A DNA stretch of 64,000 nt from Chlorobiaceae bacterium (GCA_013335115.1 JAAXWQ010000001.1:1-64000); one strand, 5' to 3'; counted from the first letter of the stretch, positions 10,842 to 20,347 are shown. The notes: generated from the letters alone by a model not told the origin. Translations and numbers: made by a program.

Positions 10842-11882
10842 ATGAAAATGCAAAAAGAGCCGCAAAAAACCGAACCGGAAGCGCTGGAACCAAAGAAGAT
10901 GACCATCCAGGTCAGCAAGGTCCAGACTCCGATGCGCATTGACCGCTACCTCGCCCAGCAAGTCGAGAACGCCACGCGCAACAAGGTGCAGGAGGCGATC
11001 GGGGAGCACCGGGTGCTGGTCAACAGCAAACCGGTCAAATCGAACTACCGGATCAAGTCCTGCGACCTCATCCAGATGACCTTCCTGAGGCCCCCGGCCC
11101 CCGAGCTGGCGCCGGAAGAGATCCCGCTCGACATCGTCTACGAGGACGACGACCTGCTGGTGGTCAACAAGGAGGCCGGCATGGTGGTGCATCCCGCATT
11201 CGGCAACTGGACCGGCACGCTGGCCAACGCCATCCTCCACCATCTGGGAAAAGATGCCGAAGAGCTTGATAAAAGCGGCCTGCGGCCGGGCATCGTGCAC
11301 CGGCTCGACAAAGACACCTCGGGCCTGATCATCATCGCCCGAAACCCGACGGCACTGCACCGGCTGGCCACGCAATTCGCCCGGCGGCAGGTCGGCAAGG
11401 TCTACAAGGCGATCGTCTGGGGAGTACCGGAACCCCGGTCGGGCACCATCCGCACCAACATAGGGCGGTCGCACAAAAACCGGAAGGTGATGGCCAATTT
11501 CCCTTTCGAAGGGCTCGAGGGCAAACATGCCATCACGGATTACGAGCTCACCGAAGACCTTCGCTGGTTCTCGCTCGTCAGCCTGACGCTGCATACCGGC
11601 AGGACGCACCAGATCAGGGCACACCTCCAGCATATCGGCCACCCGATTCTCGGCGACGCAACCTACGGCGGGGGCACCCCCCGGAACCTTCCCTTCAGCA
11701 AAGGCGAGCAGTTCACCAGGAACCTGCTGGAAGCGATGCTGAGACAGGCGCTGCATGCAGAAACCCTGACCTTCCGCCAGCCGACGACGGGAGAACCGCT
11801 CTCCTTCACCGCCCCCCTTCCGGCGGACATGATGGAGACGCTCGACAGGATCAGGGCTCTTTCGACGTCGAACCATTTATAA
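10842..11882 (+). CDS. rluD: RluA-family RNA pseudouridine synthase (RluD-like)
   Basis: The product isomerises specific uridines in large-subunit rRNA to pseudouridine. An N-terminal S4 RNA-binding domain (about residues 28-80) is followed by the catalytic domain. The family signature HRLDKDTSG contains the catalytic Asp156, and TGRTHQIRAH lies near 250. The 346-residue length fits RluD/RluC/RluA proteins. The RluD assignment rests on the S4 domain plus this architecture; the exact target uridines cannot be read from sequence. It is divergent from lpdA. Confidence 0.88.
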   Translation: MKMQKEPQKTEPEALEPKKMTIQVSKVQTPMRIDRYLAQQVENATRNKVQEAIGEHRVLVNSKPVKSNYRIKSCDLIQMTFLRPPAPELAPEEIPLDIVYEDDDLLVVNKEAGMVVHPAFGNWTGTLANAILHHLGKDAEELDKSGLRPGIVHRLDKDTSGLIIIARNPTALHRLATQFARRQVGKVYKAIVWGVPEPRSGTIRTNIGRSHKNRKVMANFPFEGLEGKHAITDYELTEDLRWFSLVSLTLHTGRTHQIRAHLQHIGHPILGDATYGGGTPRNLPFSKGEQFTRNLLEAMLRQALHAETLTFRQPTTGEPLSFTAPLPADMMETLDRIRALSTSNHL

Positions 11883-11938
11883 TAACGCCGACCTGGTCCA
11901 GGCCGCTGGCGCTGAACAACGAACTTCACCGTGAACGC

Positions 11939-12517
11939 ATGAAAATCATCGGAATCAACGGCAGCCCCCGTCGCGAGGGCAACACCTCTCGCATGGTCGC
12001 GACCCTGTTCGACACCCTGCACGAGGAGGGCATCGAAACCGAACTGCTCCAGGTCGGGGGCACCGACATCAGGGGGTGCCGCTCCTGCTACGCCTGCATC
12101 CGGAACAAGGACCACAAGTGCTCCTCGAAAGACGACGGCTTCAACGGGATCTTCGAAAAAATGATCGAAGCGGATGGCATGGTGCTCGCTTCGCCCACCT
12201 ATTTCGCCGACATCACCCCTGAGCTCAAAGCACTGATCGACCGGTCGGGCTTCGTTTCGAGGGCCAACGGAGGGCTGTTCCGGCACAAGGTCGGCGCAGG
12301 AGTCGTCAGCCTCCGCAGGGGCGGTGGCATCCACGCCTACGACAGCATCAACCACCTCTTCCAGATCTGCCAGATGTTCATCGTCGGCTCGACCTACTGG
12401 AACCTCGGCTTCGGAGGACGCGAGGGCGACGAGGTACTCAAGGACAACGAAGGACTCGAAAACATGCGCGACCTTGGCCGCTCGATGGCGTTCCTGCTCA
12501 GGAAGCTCCACGGCTGA
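11939..12517 (+). CDS. Iron-sulfur flavoprotein / NADPH-dependent FMN reductase family
   Basis: This 192-residue flavodoxin-fold protein binds FMN through the N-terminal loop GINGSPRREGNTSR. It also has the compact cluster motif C47-x2-C50-x2-C53-x7-C61, which binds a [4Fe-4S] cluster in the Isf family of anaerobes. A typical WNLGFG and NEGLENMRDLG segment closes the fold. Such proteins are proposed to transfer electrons or reduce oxygen species in anaerobes; the substrate here is unknown. It lies 56 bp after the pseudouridine synthase and 34 bp before the peptidase gene, so co-transcription is possible. Confidence 0.85.
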   Translation: MKIIGINGSPRREGNTSRMVATLFDTLHEEGIETELLQVGGTDIRGCRSCYACIRNKDHKCSSKDDGFNGIFEKMIEADGMVLASPTYFADITPELKALIDRSGFVSRANGGLFRHKVGAGVVSLRRGGGIHAYDSINHLFQICQMFIVGSTYWNLGFGGREGDEVLKDNEGLENMRDLGRSMAFLLRKLHG

Positions 12518-12551
12518 CCACCCGAACCTTATCCACGGACAAACGCGATAC

Positions 12552-14756
12552 ATGACGGAACGATCGATATATTCAGGCCTCCTGCAGGCCACCCTGGTTT
12601 TTTGTACCTTCTTCCCCGTTGCCGCCGCATCGGGTGCAGAGCGGACAGGCACCCCTGCACCAACCGGCAGGAGCGTGGAAAGCCTCTGCGGCAAAAAGGT
12701 CGCCGACCCATACCGACCGCTCGAAAACCTCGCCGACCCCCGCGTGCAGCGATGGTTCCGCCAGGAATCCGAACGCGCCAGGGCAACACTCGACGCCATA
12801 CCGGGCCGGGCCGGGCTGATCGCAAAGATGGTCGATTTCGACAGCCGCAGGAGCGCCAAGGTCTACAGCCTTTCGATCACCGACAACGACCGCTACTTCT
12901 ACCTCAAGCAGACCCCTGCCGACGAAACCGGCAGGCTTTTTGTCCGTGATGGCTTCAAGGGTCGTGAACGGGAGCTGTTCAACCCGACGACCTTTTCGGA
13001 CGGCAGCGGGGCCTCGTTCGTCATCAGCGGCGTGACGCCGAACATCGATGGTTCGAAAATCGCCATGACCGTCTCGCCGAACGGATCCGAGAACTCGATC
13101 CTGATCGTCATGGAGGTCGCCAGCGGCCACATCTACCCGGAGCGGATCGACCGTTGCTGGTTCGCCTCCCCGTCCTGGCTGCCGGATGGGGAAACGTTCC
13201 TCTACAACCGCCTGAACCCCGGCTCGCTGCACGATAAGGATCGTGAAAAAGACAGCCGCATCTTCGTGCATCGTGCCGGAACGAACCCCTCGACCGACAT
13301 CGAGGTCTTCTCACGTACGGCCAACCCGGAGCTCGGCATCCGCCCCGAGGACATCCCTGCGCTCCATTACGACCACAAGAGCGGCTACCTGTTCGCCTTC
13401 ACCGAAAGCGTCGACCCCAGGGTCAACGCATGGTACGCGCCATTCCAGCCCGTCACGGGCCCCGCCATCCCGTGGAAACGTCTGTTCCGGCCGACCGACG
13501 AGGTGTACGACTTCACCGCAACGAAAAGCGACATCTACCTCTACACGCCGAAAAACGCCCCGCGCTACCAGCTGCTGAAAACCTCGCTGGCGGCCCCGGA
13601 CCCGGAGCATGCCCGGACCGTCATCCCCGAACGCGGAGACGCGACCCTCAGCGGCTTCTCCGTAACCAGCAAAGGCCTGTTCTACACCCTCTCCTTCAAC
13701 GGGGTGAAGGAGGAGTTGCACCGCCTTGACGAAGCCGGCGGAAGCGACGAGATGATCACCCTGCCTTTCGACGCCGGCACGATCAGCATGGGTTCGAAAG
13801 GGTTCGACAAGCCGGACCTCTGGACCCTTATCGGCGGATGGGCCCACGACTTCCGGCGCTACCGCTACGACAGCGACTCCAGGTCGTTCACCGACGAGAC
13901 CCTCTCATCCCCTGTCAAATACCCTGAATACCATGACCTGACGGTCGAAGAGGTGATGGTACCATCGCACGACGGCGTCATGGTCCCCCTCTCGCTCATC
14001 CACGCCAGGGGGTTGCAGCGGAACGGCAGGAACCCGGTGCTCATCTACGGCTACGGAGCGTACGGCAACTCCATCACGCCGTTCTTCTCCCCCGGCCTGC
14101 TACTCTGGACGGCAAAGGGTGGCGTGCTGGCCGTGGCCCACGTCCGCGGTGGCGGCGAACTCGGCGACGCCTGGCACAAAGCCGGCATGAAAGGCAGCAA
14201 GCCGAACACCTGGAAGGACCTGATCGCCTGCGCGGAGCACCTCGTCAGGCAGGGCTACACCTCGCCGAAGCATATCGCCATCAACGCCGCGAGCGCCGGC
14301 GGCATCCTGGTCGGCAGGGCGATGACCGAACGCCCGGACCTGTTCGCCGCGGCGATGCCGCAGGTCGGCCTGTTGAATGCGGTTCGGGGCGAAGAGTCGC
14401 CGAACGGCCCTGCGAACGTGCCGGAATTCGGAAGCGTGACCAATCCGCAGGAGTGCCGTACCCTCCTCGAAATGGACGCCTACCTGCACCTGAAAAAAGG
14501 GGTCCGCTACCCCGCGGCCCTCGTCACCGCCGGCATGAACGACCCGAGGGTCATCGCCTGGGAGCCCGCAAAGTTCGCGGCGCGCCTCCAGGCCTCGACC
14601 GCGTCGAAGAGGCCGGTGCTCTTCTTCACCGACTTCGAGGCGGGCCACGGCATAGGCGACAGGAAAACCAAGCAGTTCGAATCCCTCGCCGACATCCTCA
14701 GCTTCGGCCTCTGGCAGACCGGCCACCCGGAGTTCCTGCCCGCATCGGGGAAATAA
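12552..14756 (+). CDS. Prolyl oligopeptidase family serine peptidase (S9A), exported
   Basis: The 734-residue product cleaves short peptides, usually after proline. An N-terminal signal segment (about residues 1-29, ending ...AAASGA) predicts export to the periplasm. A seven-bladed propeller domain (about 45-440) precedes the alpha/beta hydrolase domain. The catalytic triad can be placed at Ser581 (AASAGG), Asp664 (AGMNDPR) and His699 (EAGHGIGD). The usual Gly-Gly-Ser context is Ala-Ala-Ser here. The open frame begins at 12324 inside the previous gene; the ATG at 12552 gives the signal peptide and is chosen. Confidence 0.9.
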   Translation: MTERSIYSGLLQATLVFCTFFPVAAASGAERTGTPAPTGRSVESLCGKKVADPYRPLENLADPRVQRWFRQESERARATLDAIPGRAGLIAKMVDFDSRRSAKVYSLSITDNDRYFYLKQTPADETGRLFVRDGFKGRERELFNPTTFSDGSGASFVISGVTPNIDGSKIAMTVSPNGSENSILIVMEVASGHIYPERIDRCWFASPSWLPDGETFLYNRLNPGSLHDKDREKDSRIFVHRAGTNPSTDIEVFSRTANPELGIRPEDIPALHYDHKSGYLFAFTESVDPRVNAWYAPFQPVTGPAIPWKRLFRPTDEVYDFTATKSDIYLYTPKNAPRYQLLKTSLAAPDPEHARTVIPERGDATLSGFSVTSKGLFYTLSFNGVKEELHRLDEAGGSDEMITLPFDAGTISMGSKGFDKPDLWTLIGGWAHDFRRYRYDSDSRSFTDETLSSPVKYPEYHDLTVEEVMVPSHDGVMVPLSLIHARGLQRNGRNPVLIYGYGAYGNSITPFFSPGLLLWTAKGGVLAVAHVRGGGELGDAWHKAGMKGSKPNTWKDLIACAEHLVRQGYTSPKHIAINAASAGGILVGRAMTERPDLFAAAMPQVGLLNAVRGEESPNGPANVPEFGSVTNPQECRTLLEMDAYLHLKKGVRYPAALVTAGMNDPRVIAWEPAKFAARLQASTASKRPVLFFTDFEAGHGIGDRKTKQFESLADILSFGLWQTGHPEFLPASGK

Positions 14757-14871
14757 GGGTGGACATTTGCGAAGACATGAAAAGTATGGATTCGAGGTGT
14801 TGTCCCCGGCAGTTTGTATAGATAGTACACAACGTTCCGCAATTGCCTGTGTCAGGAATGTCGCGAACACA

Positions 14872-14884
14872 TCTCAGAATGAGA
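14872..14884. promoter_or_regulatory. Putative enhancer (UAS) palindrome of the EPS regulator
   Basis: TCTCA-GAA-TGAGA is a perfect 5-bp inverted repeat with a 3-bp spacer. It is centred 130 bp upstream of the -24 GG of the sigma-54 promoter at 15007. The same word with different spacers occurs upstream of two other sigma-54-like promoters (52585 and 61392). Confidence 0.65.
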
Positions 14885-15006
14885 CAACCCGAGATTAGCC
14901 ACTGATTTTTTGCGCCGAAGCTACGATTCCCTGTTTACCCCCTCCACGCATGTTCTCCGACCATCGGGTTCAAAATCCTGATGCAGCGGCACGTGCGCAA
15001 AACAGA

Positions 15007-15022
15007 TGGCACGGTAATTGCT
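15007..15022 (+). promoter_or_regulatory. Sigma-54 (RpoN) promoter of the EPS run
   Basis: TGGCACG-GTAA-TTGCT matches the -24/-12 consensus TGGCACG-N4-TTGCW at every position. It lies 125 bp upstream of the SLBB gene start. Such promoters need an AAA+ enhancer-binding protein, and the palindrome at 14872 is the likely site. Confidence 0.82.
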
Positions 15023-15146
15023 GATAATCACCTATTGACAGTTGCGGTCTCTGTCGGCGACGCGCGACTGTTTGCATCGCAGCCTATTCGTATCGGCTGC
15101 CGAAGATAGATGCCGGCGTTTACTGAAAACCATCTGAGGCAGAGTT

Positions 15147-15701
15147 ATGTACATCATTTCCAAACGTCTCGTCACGGCCATTCTCGCCGGCAATCTCATC
15201 AGCATATCAGCCTTGCCGGCATCTACGGTTGCAGCTGCACCTTTCGATTCCCTCACGAGCGTATTGACCAGCGGTGAAAAAACCGATACGGTCCTGAACT
15301 CATCAGGGACGACGGACCAGGCCATCCGCTCATCGCCCTATTTCACCGACAGAGAGGGAAACATCCTCATGAACGTGAACATCTGGGGAAACGTTGCGCG
15401 TTCCGGCACACTGAGCGTTCCCGAGGGAACGGATATCGGCACGGCGCTTTCAATGGCGGGAGGGCCAAGCAATTCGGCAAAACTGTCGGAGGTTCGGGTA
15501 AACCGGGCACGGACCGATCAGAACGGCCAGTCGACCTACCTTGTCAACCTCTCCGATTATGTCAGGAACGGCGATCGTTCGGGGCTCCTCGAACTGAATC
15601 CGGGAGACACCATCATCGTGCCGGAATCCCGGAAACTTGGTGTCCTTGGCATCCTTGGGATCATCGCCACAGGCGCGACCATTTATTCCGTGACCCGATG
15701 A
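15147..15701 (+). CDS. SLBB-domain polysaccharide export protein
   Basis: The 184-residue product has a signal peptide (about 1-30, ...TVAAA) and one SLBB-type ligand-binding domain (about 75-160, VNIWGNVARSGTLSVPEGT). A short hydrophobic C-terminal segment (LGILGIIATGATIYSVT) follows. SLBB domains occur in Wza-type outer-membrane exporters, but the N-terminal Poly_export domain and outer-membrane helix of Wza are absent. It may be a periplasmic adaptor, with the secretin elsewhere. A GAGG Shine-Dalgarno lies 7 nt before ATG. It is the first gene after the sigma-54 promoter. Confidence 0.78.
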   Translation: MYIISKRLVTAILAGNLISISALPASTVAAAPFDSLTSVLTSGEKTDTVLNSSGTTDQAIRSSPYFTDREGNILMNVNIWGNVARSGTLSVPEGTDIGTALSMAGGPSNSAKLSEVRVNRARTDQNGQSTYLVNLSDYVRNGDRSGLLELNPGDTIIVPESRKLGVLGILGIIATGATIYSVTR

Positions 15702-15757
15702 CCCGGTGGCCATACCTCTATCCATACAATTTTGCGATTTAAACGCGGGAGTAACCC

Positions 15758-17176
15758 ATGATTGACCTGAATCAGCAAACAAGCAGGGAACACGATTTCC
15801 GGAACCTGCTGCTTTCCTTCTGGCGCGGCAAATTCATCATCGCAGCAGTCATGCTCCTGACGGTGGCCGGTGCGTTCGCCAGCTACTATTTCACTGCCCC
15901 GATCTACAACGCCAGTGCCATGATCATGGTGAAGTCCCCTGACAAGGATCGGCTGATCAGAGATGGCGAAGGGCAGAGCACAGAATTTGAATTGCCGACA
16001 AGCGTCGAGCTGCTCAAGTCCTATCCGCTCGCAGAAGCCACCGTGCAACGGCTCATGGACAGCCCCGAGCACTGGCAGCTGAGGCTGTTCGGCAGGAAGC
16101 TGACGAAAGGGATGTTGTCCGCAGCTGGCAGGACAAACCCGGACAGCATGAAGACCAGGCACTATGCCGAAGCCCTGCAGGGAGCATTGAAAGCAGAACG
16201 AATCCGGGGGACGAACCTGATCGAAGTGTCCATCAATAACCCCAATCCGTCGGAAGCGGCATTGATTGCCAATACGGTATGCGAAGTCTACCGGGACAAA
16301 AACGCTGAATGGAGCGCCACACAGGATATCTCCGTAAGCAGGATCATCGAACGACAGATTATCGAACAGGAAGAGAAGATGCTCAGGTCGGAAAATTCGC
16401 TTCAGGCGTACATGAAAAACAATGCAGTCTATGAACCGACCGGTAATGTCGCCGATCTGCAGAGATCGTTTACGAAGGCATCCGAAGAATACGAAACGAA
16501 CAGGGTACAGCATGAGATCCTCCGAAAGCAACTGGAATTTATCGAACAATCGCTTTCGGAAGAGGAGCTCACGTTCAGCAAGGATATGCAGAAAGACATC
16601 GGCGACCAGCTCCGTTCGATGCGCAATGAGATCAGGGATCGAGAGAAAACCTATATCGAGCTGGCCATGAAGAAGGGGGAGAAAACCCCGGAAGCCGAAA
16701 CGGCACGGGCGCAACTGCTCAGATTCAAGACCCAGGTCGACCAGATCAACCGGAAGAAAATCGCAGGAAAGATCGCCAATTCGAACAACACCCAGAAATA
16801 CCGCTTCGATCTTCTCGCCTCGAAAATGCAGGTCAACGTTCGCCTGGCCGAACTGGAAAACAGCGCCAACGAATACCTGCGCCTGAAACAACAGTACCAG
16901 GAGCAGTTGAACTCGCTTCCGGCCAAGCAGATCAACTATGCGAAGCTCTCCCTGGACAACGAGATAGCAAAAAAAACCTATGCATTCCTGAAAGAAAAAC
17001 TCGACGAGTCGAGAATCAAGGCGGCCTCGAACATCGGCGGGGTAGTGATCATCAAGCGTGCGTACAAACCATGGGCCCCGGAATCACCGAAGCTACTCAA
17101 TCATCTGGCGATCGGCATCGGCGGGGGCCTGCTCCTGGGCATGTTCGTCGTCGTGATGAAAGAAAAAATAGCATGA
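15758..17176 (+). CDS. Wzz/GumC-type polysaccharide chain-length determinant
   Basis: This inner-membrane polysaccharide co-polymerase sets polymer length and spans the periplasm. One TM segment is near residues 28-48 and a second at the C-terminus (about 440-462). They bracket a long periplasmic region rich in coiled coil (about 200-400, many Glu, Lys and Gln). There is no cytoplasmic Walker kinase domain after TM2, so any BY-kinase partner is separate. GGGAG precedes ATG by 6 nt. It works with the Wzy-type polymerase at 29530. Confidence 0.87.
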   Translation: MIDLNQQTSREHDFRNLLLSFWRGKFIIAAVMLLTVAGAFASYYFTAPIYNASAMIMVKSPDKDRLIRDGEGQSTEFELPTSVELLKSYPLAEATVQRLMDSPEHWQLRLFGRKLTKGMLSAAGRTNPDSMKTRHYAEALQGALKAERIRGTNLIEVSINNPNPSEAALIANTVCEVYRDKNAEWSATQDISVSRIIERQIIEQEEKMLRSENSLQAYMKNNAVYEPTGNVADLQRSFTKASEEYETNRVQHEILRKQLEFIEQSLSEEELTFSKDMQKDIGDQLRSMRNEIRDREKTYIELAMKKGEKTPEAETARAQLLRFKTQVDQINRKKIAGKIANSNNTQKYRFDLLASKMQVNVRLAELENSANEYLRLKQQYQEQLNSLPAKQINYAKLSLDNEIAKKTYAFLKEKLDESRIKAASNIGGVVIIKRAYKPWAPESPKLLNHLAIGIGGGLLLGMFVVVMKEKIA

Positions 17177-17281
17177 ATCCCCCAGGCACCAACGACTGAT
17201 GCTTTGCCGGGGAAAAAGCTGTCAACCATGACTTTCCGGCGACCGTGGCGGTCTTGATCAAACTCGCAATCAATCCAACCC

Positions 17282-18052
17282 ATGAAAGCAGTCATTCTGG
17301 CAGGCGGTTTCGGAACCCGGATCAGCGAAGAATCGGCGCTGAAGCCGAAGCCGATGATCGACATCGGTGGCTGGCCGATCCTCTGGCACATCATGAAACT
17401 CTACGCTCATTACGGGGTCAACGAGTTTGTGATCTGCCTTGGATACAAGGGCTACATGATCAAGGAGTATTTCAACAATTACTTCCTGCATATGACCGAC
17501 GTAACGTTCGATATGGCTCACAACAGCATGGAGGTACACGCAAAGAAAGCGGACCCATGGAAGGTCACGCTTGTCGATACCGGGGACAAGTCGCAGACCG
17601 GCGGCCGGCTGAAACGAGTCGCCGGGTATCTCGAACTGGACGAGCCGTTCTTCTTCACGTATGGCGACGGCGTCGCCAGCATCGATCTCGGCAAGGAACT
17701 CGAATTCCACCGGCAGCACGGAAAGCTTGCCACCGTCTGTGCGGTGCTGCCTCCCGGACGTTTCGGCGCCCTTACCTGCGAGGGCAACACGGTTAAACGA
17801 TTCCAGGAGAAGCCGGTTGGCGACGGATTCGCCATCAACGGAGGCTTTTTCGTGCTCCAGCCCGAAGTCATAGACTATATCGAAGAGGACGGAACGTCGT
17901 GGGAGCACGAGTCCATGAAAAAGCTGGCGGAACACGGCCAACTTGCCGCATACGAACACCACGGCTTCTGGCACCCCATGGACACGCTACGAGACAAGCA
18001 CCACCTTGAATCCCTCTGGGAACAAGGAGTGGCCCCATGGAAAGTCTGGTAA
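17282..18052 (+). CDS. rfbF: Glucose-1-phosphate cytidylyltransferase
   Basis: RfbF makes CDP-glucose from CTP and glucose-1-phosphate, the entry to CDP-hexose sugars. At 256 residues it matches the family. The N-terminal nucleotide-binding signature LAGGFGTRISEES is followed by KPKPMIDIGG. FFTYGDGVA carries the metal-binding Asp, and the RfbF-specific ending EHHGFWHPMDTLRD is present. No CDP-glucose 4,6-dehydratase (RfbG) is found in the window. The following genes therefore use an unusual downstream set, or that enzyme is encoded elsewhere. Confidence 0.95.
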   Translation: MKAVILAGGFGTRISEESALKPKPMIDIGGWPILWHIMKLYAHYGVNEFVICLGYKGYMIKEYFNNYFLHMTDVTFDMAHNSMEVHAKKADPWKVTLVDTGDKSQTGGRLKRVAGYLELDEPFFFTYGDGVASIDLGKELEFHRQHGKLATVCAVLPPGRFGALTCEGNTVKRFQEKPVGDGFAINGGFFVLQPEVIDYIEEDGTSWEHESMKKLAEHGQLAAYEHHGFWHPMDTLRDKHHLESLWEQGVAPWKVW

Positions 18053-18062
18053 AGGGTCATCA

Positions 18063-19262
18063 ATGAGGCAATCATGTGATTATCTGGTCATCGGGGCCGG
18101 AGTGGTCGGGGTCGGCATCGCCCGGGAGCTGGCGGTCCGCCAGCCCGGCTCGAAAATCGTCCTGATCGAAAAAGAGCCTGCCCAGGCGATGCATGCCAGC
18201 GGCAGGAACAGCGGCGTGCTGCATGCCGGATTCTACTATACCGCAGACAGCCTGAAGGCACGTTTTTCACGTGACGGCAACAGGGCACTGACCGAATATT
18301 GCGACCGTAACGGCCTTCCCATCAGGAAATGCGGCAAGATCGTTGTCGCCCAGACCGAAAAGGAAGTTCCGCTCCTCGACGAACTGATGAGACGGGCGGA
18401 GCGGAACGGCGTCGAACTCGACAAGATATCGGAAGATGAGGCCCGCAGGATCGAGCCAAAGGTGCGGACAACCGGCTTTGCGCTGTATTCACCGAGCACC
18501 TCGTCGGTCAATCCGAAGCAGGTGGTCGAACAGATGCTGCAGGACGCCAGAGCCACCGGAGTCGACTGTTGTTTCGGGGCGCGGTACCTTGGCCGTTCCG
18601 GCTCAAGGGTCCAGACGTCGGTCGGAAGCATCGATGCCCGCTATGTCGTCAACGCCGCCGGGCTTTACGCGGACAAGATTGCCAGGGATTACGGCTTCTC
18701 CGAGGGATACTACCTGCTTCCGTTCAAAGGTCTGTACCTCTATTCATCCCACCCGAAAGGCAGCCTGTCGACCCACATCTACCCGGTTCCCAACCTGGCC
18801 AATCCGTTCCTCGGAGTCCATTTCACGGTTGCCGTTGACGGGGCCGTCAAGATAGGCCCGACAGCAATACCGGCTTTCTGGCCGGAACAGTACCGGGGGA
18901 TGGAAAATTTCAGGCTTTCGGAATTCACCGAAACACTTGCCCACCAGCTTGGGCTGATGGCCCGGCCGGGATTCCAGTTCCACCGCCTCGCCTTCGAAGA
19001 GCTTCGGAAATACTCCCGGCCGTTCATGGCCCGCCAGTCATTCATGCTTGCCGACGGGTTCACAGAAAAGTCATTCGCGGATTGGGGGATTCCGGGCATC
19101 AGGGCGCAGCTGGTCAGGAAAAAGAGCAACACCCTGGAAATGGATTTCGTCATCGAAGGCGATGATCGTTCAATGCATGTGCTCAATGCGGTATCGCCGG
19201 CTTTTACCTGTTCGATGCCGTTTTCGAGCTTTGTCGTCGACCGGATAGAATCATTGCAATAA
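18063..19262 (+). CDS. FAD-dependent oxidoreductase, LhgO/DAO family
   Basis: The 399-residue product has a dinucleotide-binding GAGVVG at 11-16 and the family motif ASGRNSGVLHAGFYY. Both are characteristic of L-2-hydroxyglutarate oxidase-like enzymes (LhgO/YgaF). LhgO oxidises a 2-hydroxyacid with FAD. Placement between CDP-glucose synthesis and sugar epimerase genes suggests an oxidation on a sugar or a sugar-acid donor, which is inference. The open frame extends 40 codons upstream into rfbF; the ATG at 18063, 11 bp after the rfbF stop, is the sensible start. Confidence 0.85.
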   Translation: MRQSCDYLVIGAGVVGVGIARELAVRQPGSKIVLIEKEPAQAMHASGRNSGVLHAGFYYTADSLKARFSRDGNRALTEYCDRNGLPIRKCGKIVVAQTEKEVPLLDELMRRAERNGVELDKISEDEARRIEPKVRTTGFALYSPSTSSVNPKQVVEQMLQDARATGVDCCFGARYLGRSGSRVQTSVGSIDARYVVNAAGLYADKIARDYGFSEGYYLLPFKGLYLYSSHPKGSLSTHIYPVPNLANPFLGVHFTVAVDGAVKIGPTAIPAFWPEQYRGMENFRLSEFTETLAHQLGLMARPGFQFHRLAFEELRKYSRPFMARQSFMLADGFTEKSFADWGIPGIRAQLVRKKSNTLEMDFVIEGDDRSMHVLNAVSPAFTCSMPFSSFVVDRIESLQ

Positions 19263-19282
19263 CCACCTAACGAAGAAGATTC

Positions 19283-20347
19283 ATGAACGTACTTGTCACC
19301 GGGAATGCCGGCTACATCGGGCCCGTGCTTGCCAAGCATCTCAGGGCCAGCAGGCCCGGCATCGGGCTCACCGGTTACGATGCCGGGTATTTCGCCCATT
19401 GCCTGACAAATGCCCGCTACTTGCCCGAGTTCGACTATGACCGTCAGTACTGGGGCGACATGCGGGTGTTCACGCCGGAACTGCTCGATGACGTCGATGC
19501 TGTCGTGCATCTTGCGGCAATTTCAAACGACCCCATGGGCAAGCGTTTCGAAAGCGTGACCGCCGACATCAACTTCAACGCCGGCATCACCATGGCGAAG
19601 GAAGCCCGCGCGAGGGGGGTGAAAAATTTTGTCTTCGCTTCGAGTTGCAGCATGTACGGCTATGCCGAAGGCGGCCCGCGCACCGAAAATGACGAACTGA
19701 ACCCCCTGACGGCCTACGCCCGCTCCAAAGTAGCCATGGAGCAGGGACTCGCAACACTTGCCGGCGACGGCTTCACCGTTACCGCATTGCGCTTTGCCAC
19801 GGCTTGCGGCATGTCTGACCGCCTGCGCCTCGACCTGGTGCTGAACGATTTCGTAGCCTGCGCTGTCACGTCGGGGGAGATCACGGTCCTGAGCGACGGC
19901 AGCCCGTGGCGGCCGCTGATCAATGTCCGGGACATGTCCCGGGCCATCGACTGGGCGATCGACAGGCCTGCCTCTCATGGCGGGGCGTTCCTGGCCGTCA
20001 ATGCCGGCAGCGGGGCCTGGAACTACCAGGTAAAGGAGCTGGCCCGGGCCGTGGCTGAAGTGGTGCCGGGCACCAAAGTAGCAATCAATGAACATGCCCA
20101 GCCGGACAAACGCTCGTACCGGGTCGACTTCACCCGTTTCAGCCAGCTCGCTCCCGACCACCAGCCCCGGGTGACGCTGGAAGAGGCCATCAGGGAGCTC
20201 AAGGACGGCCTGGATGGGATGAAATTCAACGATGCAGATTTCCGGAACTCGAAATACATGCGCCTTCGGACCCTTGAGGGGCATATCGGTGCAGGACGCC
20301 TTGACGAGCACCTGGCATGGACCGGCATGCACCTCCATGCCTGCTGA
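19283..20347 (+). CDS. NAD-dependent epimerase/dehydratase (extended SDR)
   Basis: The 354-residue extended short-chain dehydrogenase has the NAD-binding TGNAGYIGPV at the N-terminus. It also has the DVDAVVHLAA strand and the catalytic Tyr-x3-Lys (YARSK), with a preceding SSCSMYG. It acts on a nucleotide sugar as epimerase, dehydratase or reductase. It lacks the RfbG hallmarks. Its neighbours (RfbF, RfbC-like, SAF-domain protein) suggest a CDP-linked substrate. The exact reaction is not determinable. Confidence 0.85.
   Translation: MNVLVTGNAGYIGPVLAKHLRASRPGIGLTGYDAGYFAHCLTNARYLPEFDYDRQYWGDMRVFTPELLDDVDAVVHLAAISNDPMGKRFESVTADINFNAGITMAKEARARGVKNFVFASSCSMYGYAEGGPRTENDELNPLTAYARSKVAMEQGLATLAGDGFTVTALRFATACGMSDRLRLDLVLNDFVACAVTSGEITVLSDGSPWRPLINVRDMSRAIDWAIDRPASHGGAFLAVNAGSGAWNYQVKELARAVAEVVPGTKVAINEHAQPDKRSYRVDFTRFSQLAPDHQPRVTLEEAIRELKDGLDGMKFNDADFRNSKYMRLRTLEGHIGAGRLDEHLAWTGMHLHAC

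Larger units (their letters stand above)
14757..15146. other. Intergenic regulatory region upstream of the EPS run
   Basis: No gene is seen in these 390 bp. They hold a TCTCA-N3-TGAGA palindrome, a sigma-54 promoter and a leader of about 120 nt before the SLBB gene, each listed separately. Confidence 0.7.

Noticed and set aside
10730-10939. N-terminal extension of dihydrolipoamide dehydrogenase
   Set aside because: It has no family similarity and overlaps the start of the divergent pseudouridine synthase gene.
12324-12551. N-terminal extension of the prolyl oligopeptidase frame
   Set aside because: It overlaps the flavoprotein gene in another frame, and the ATG at 12552 yields a proper signal peptide.
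15035-15040. TTGACA as a sigma-70 -35 box before the SLBB gene
   Set aside because: No -10 box follows at 16-18 bp, and a consensus-matching sigma-54 promoter lies just upstream.
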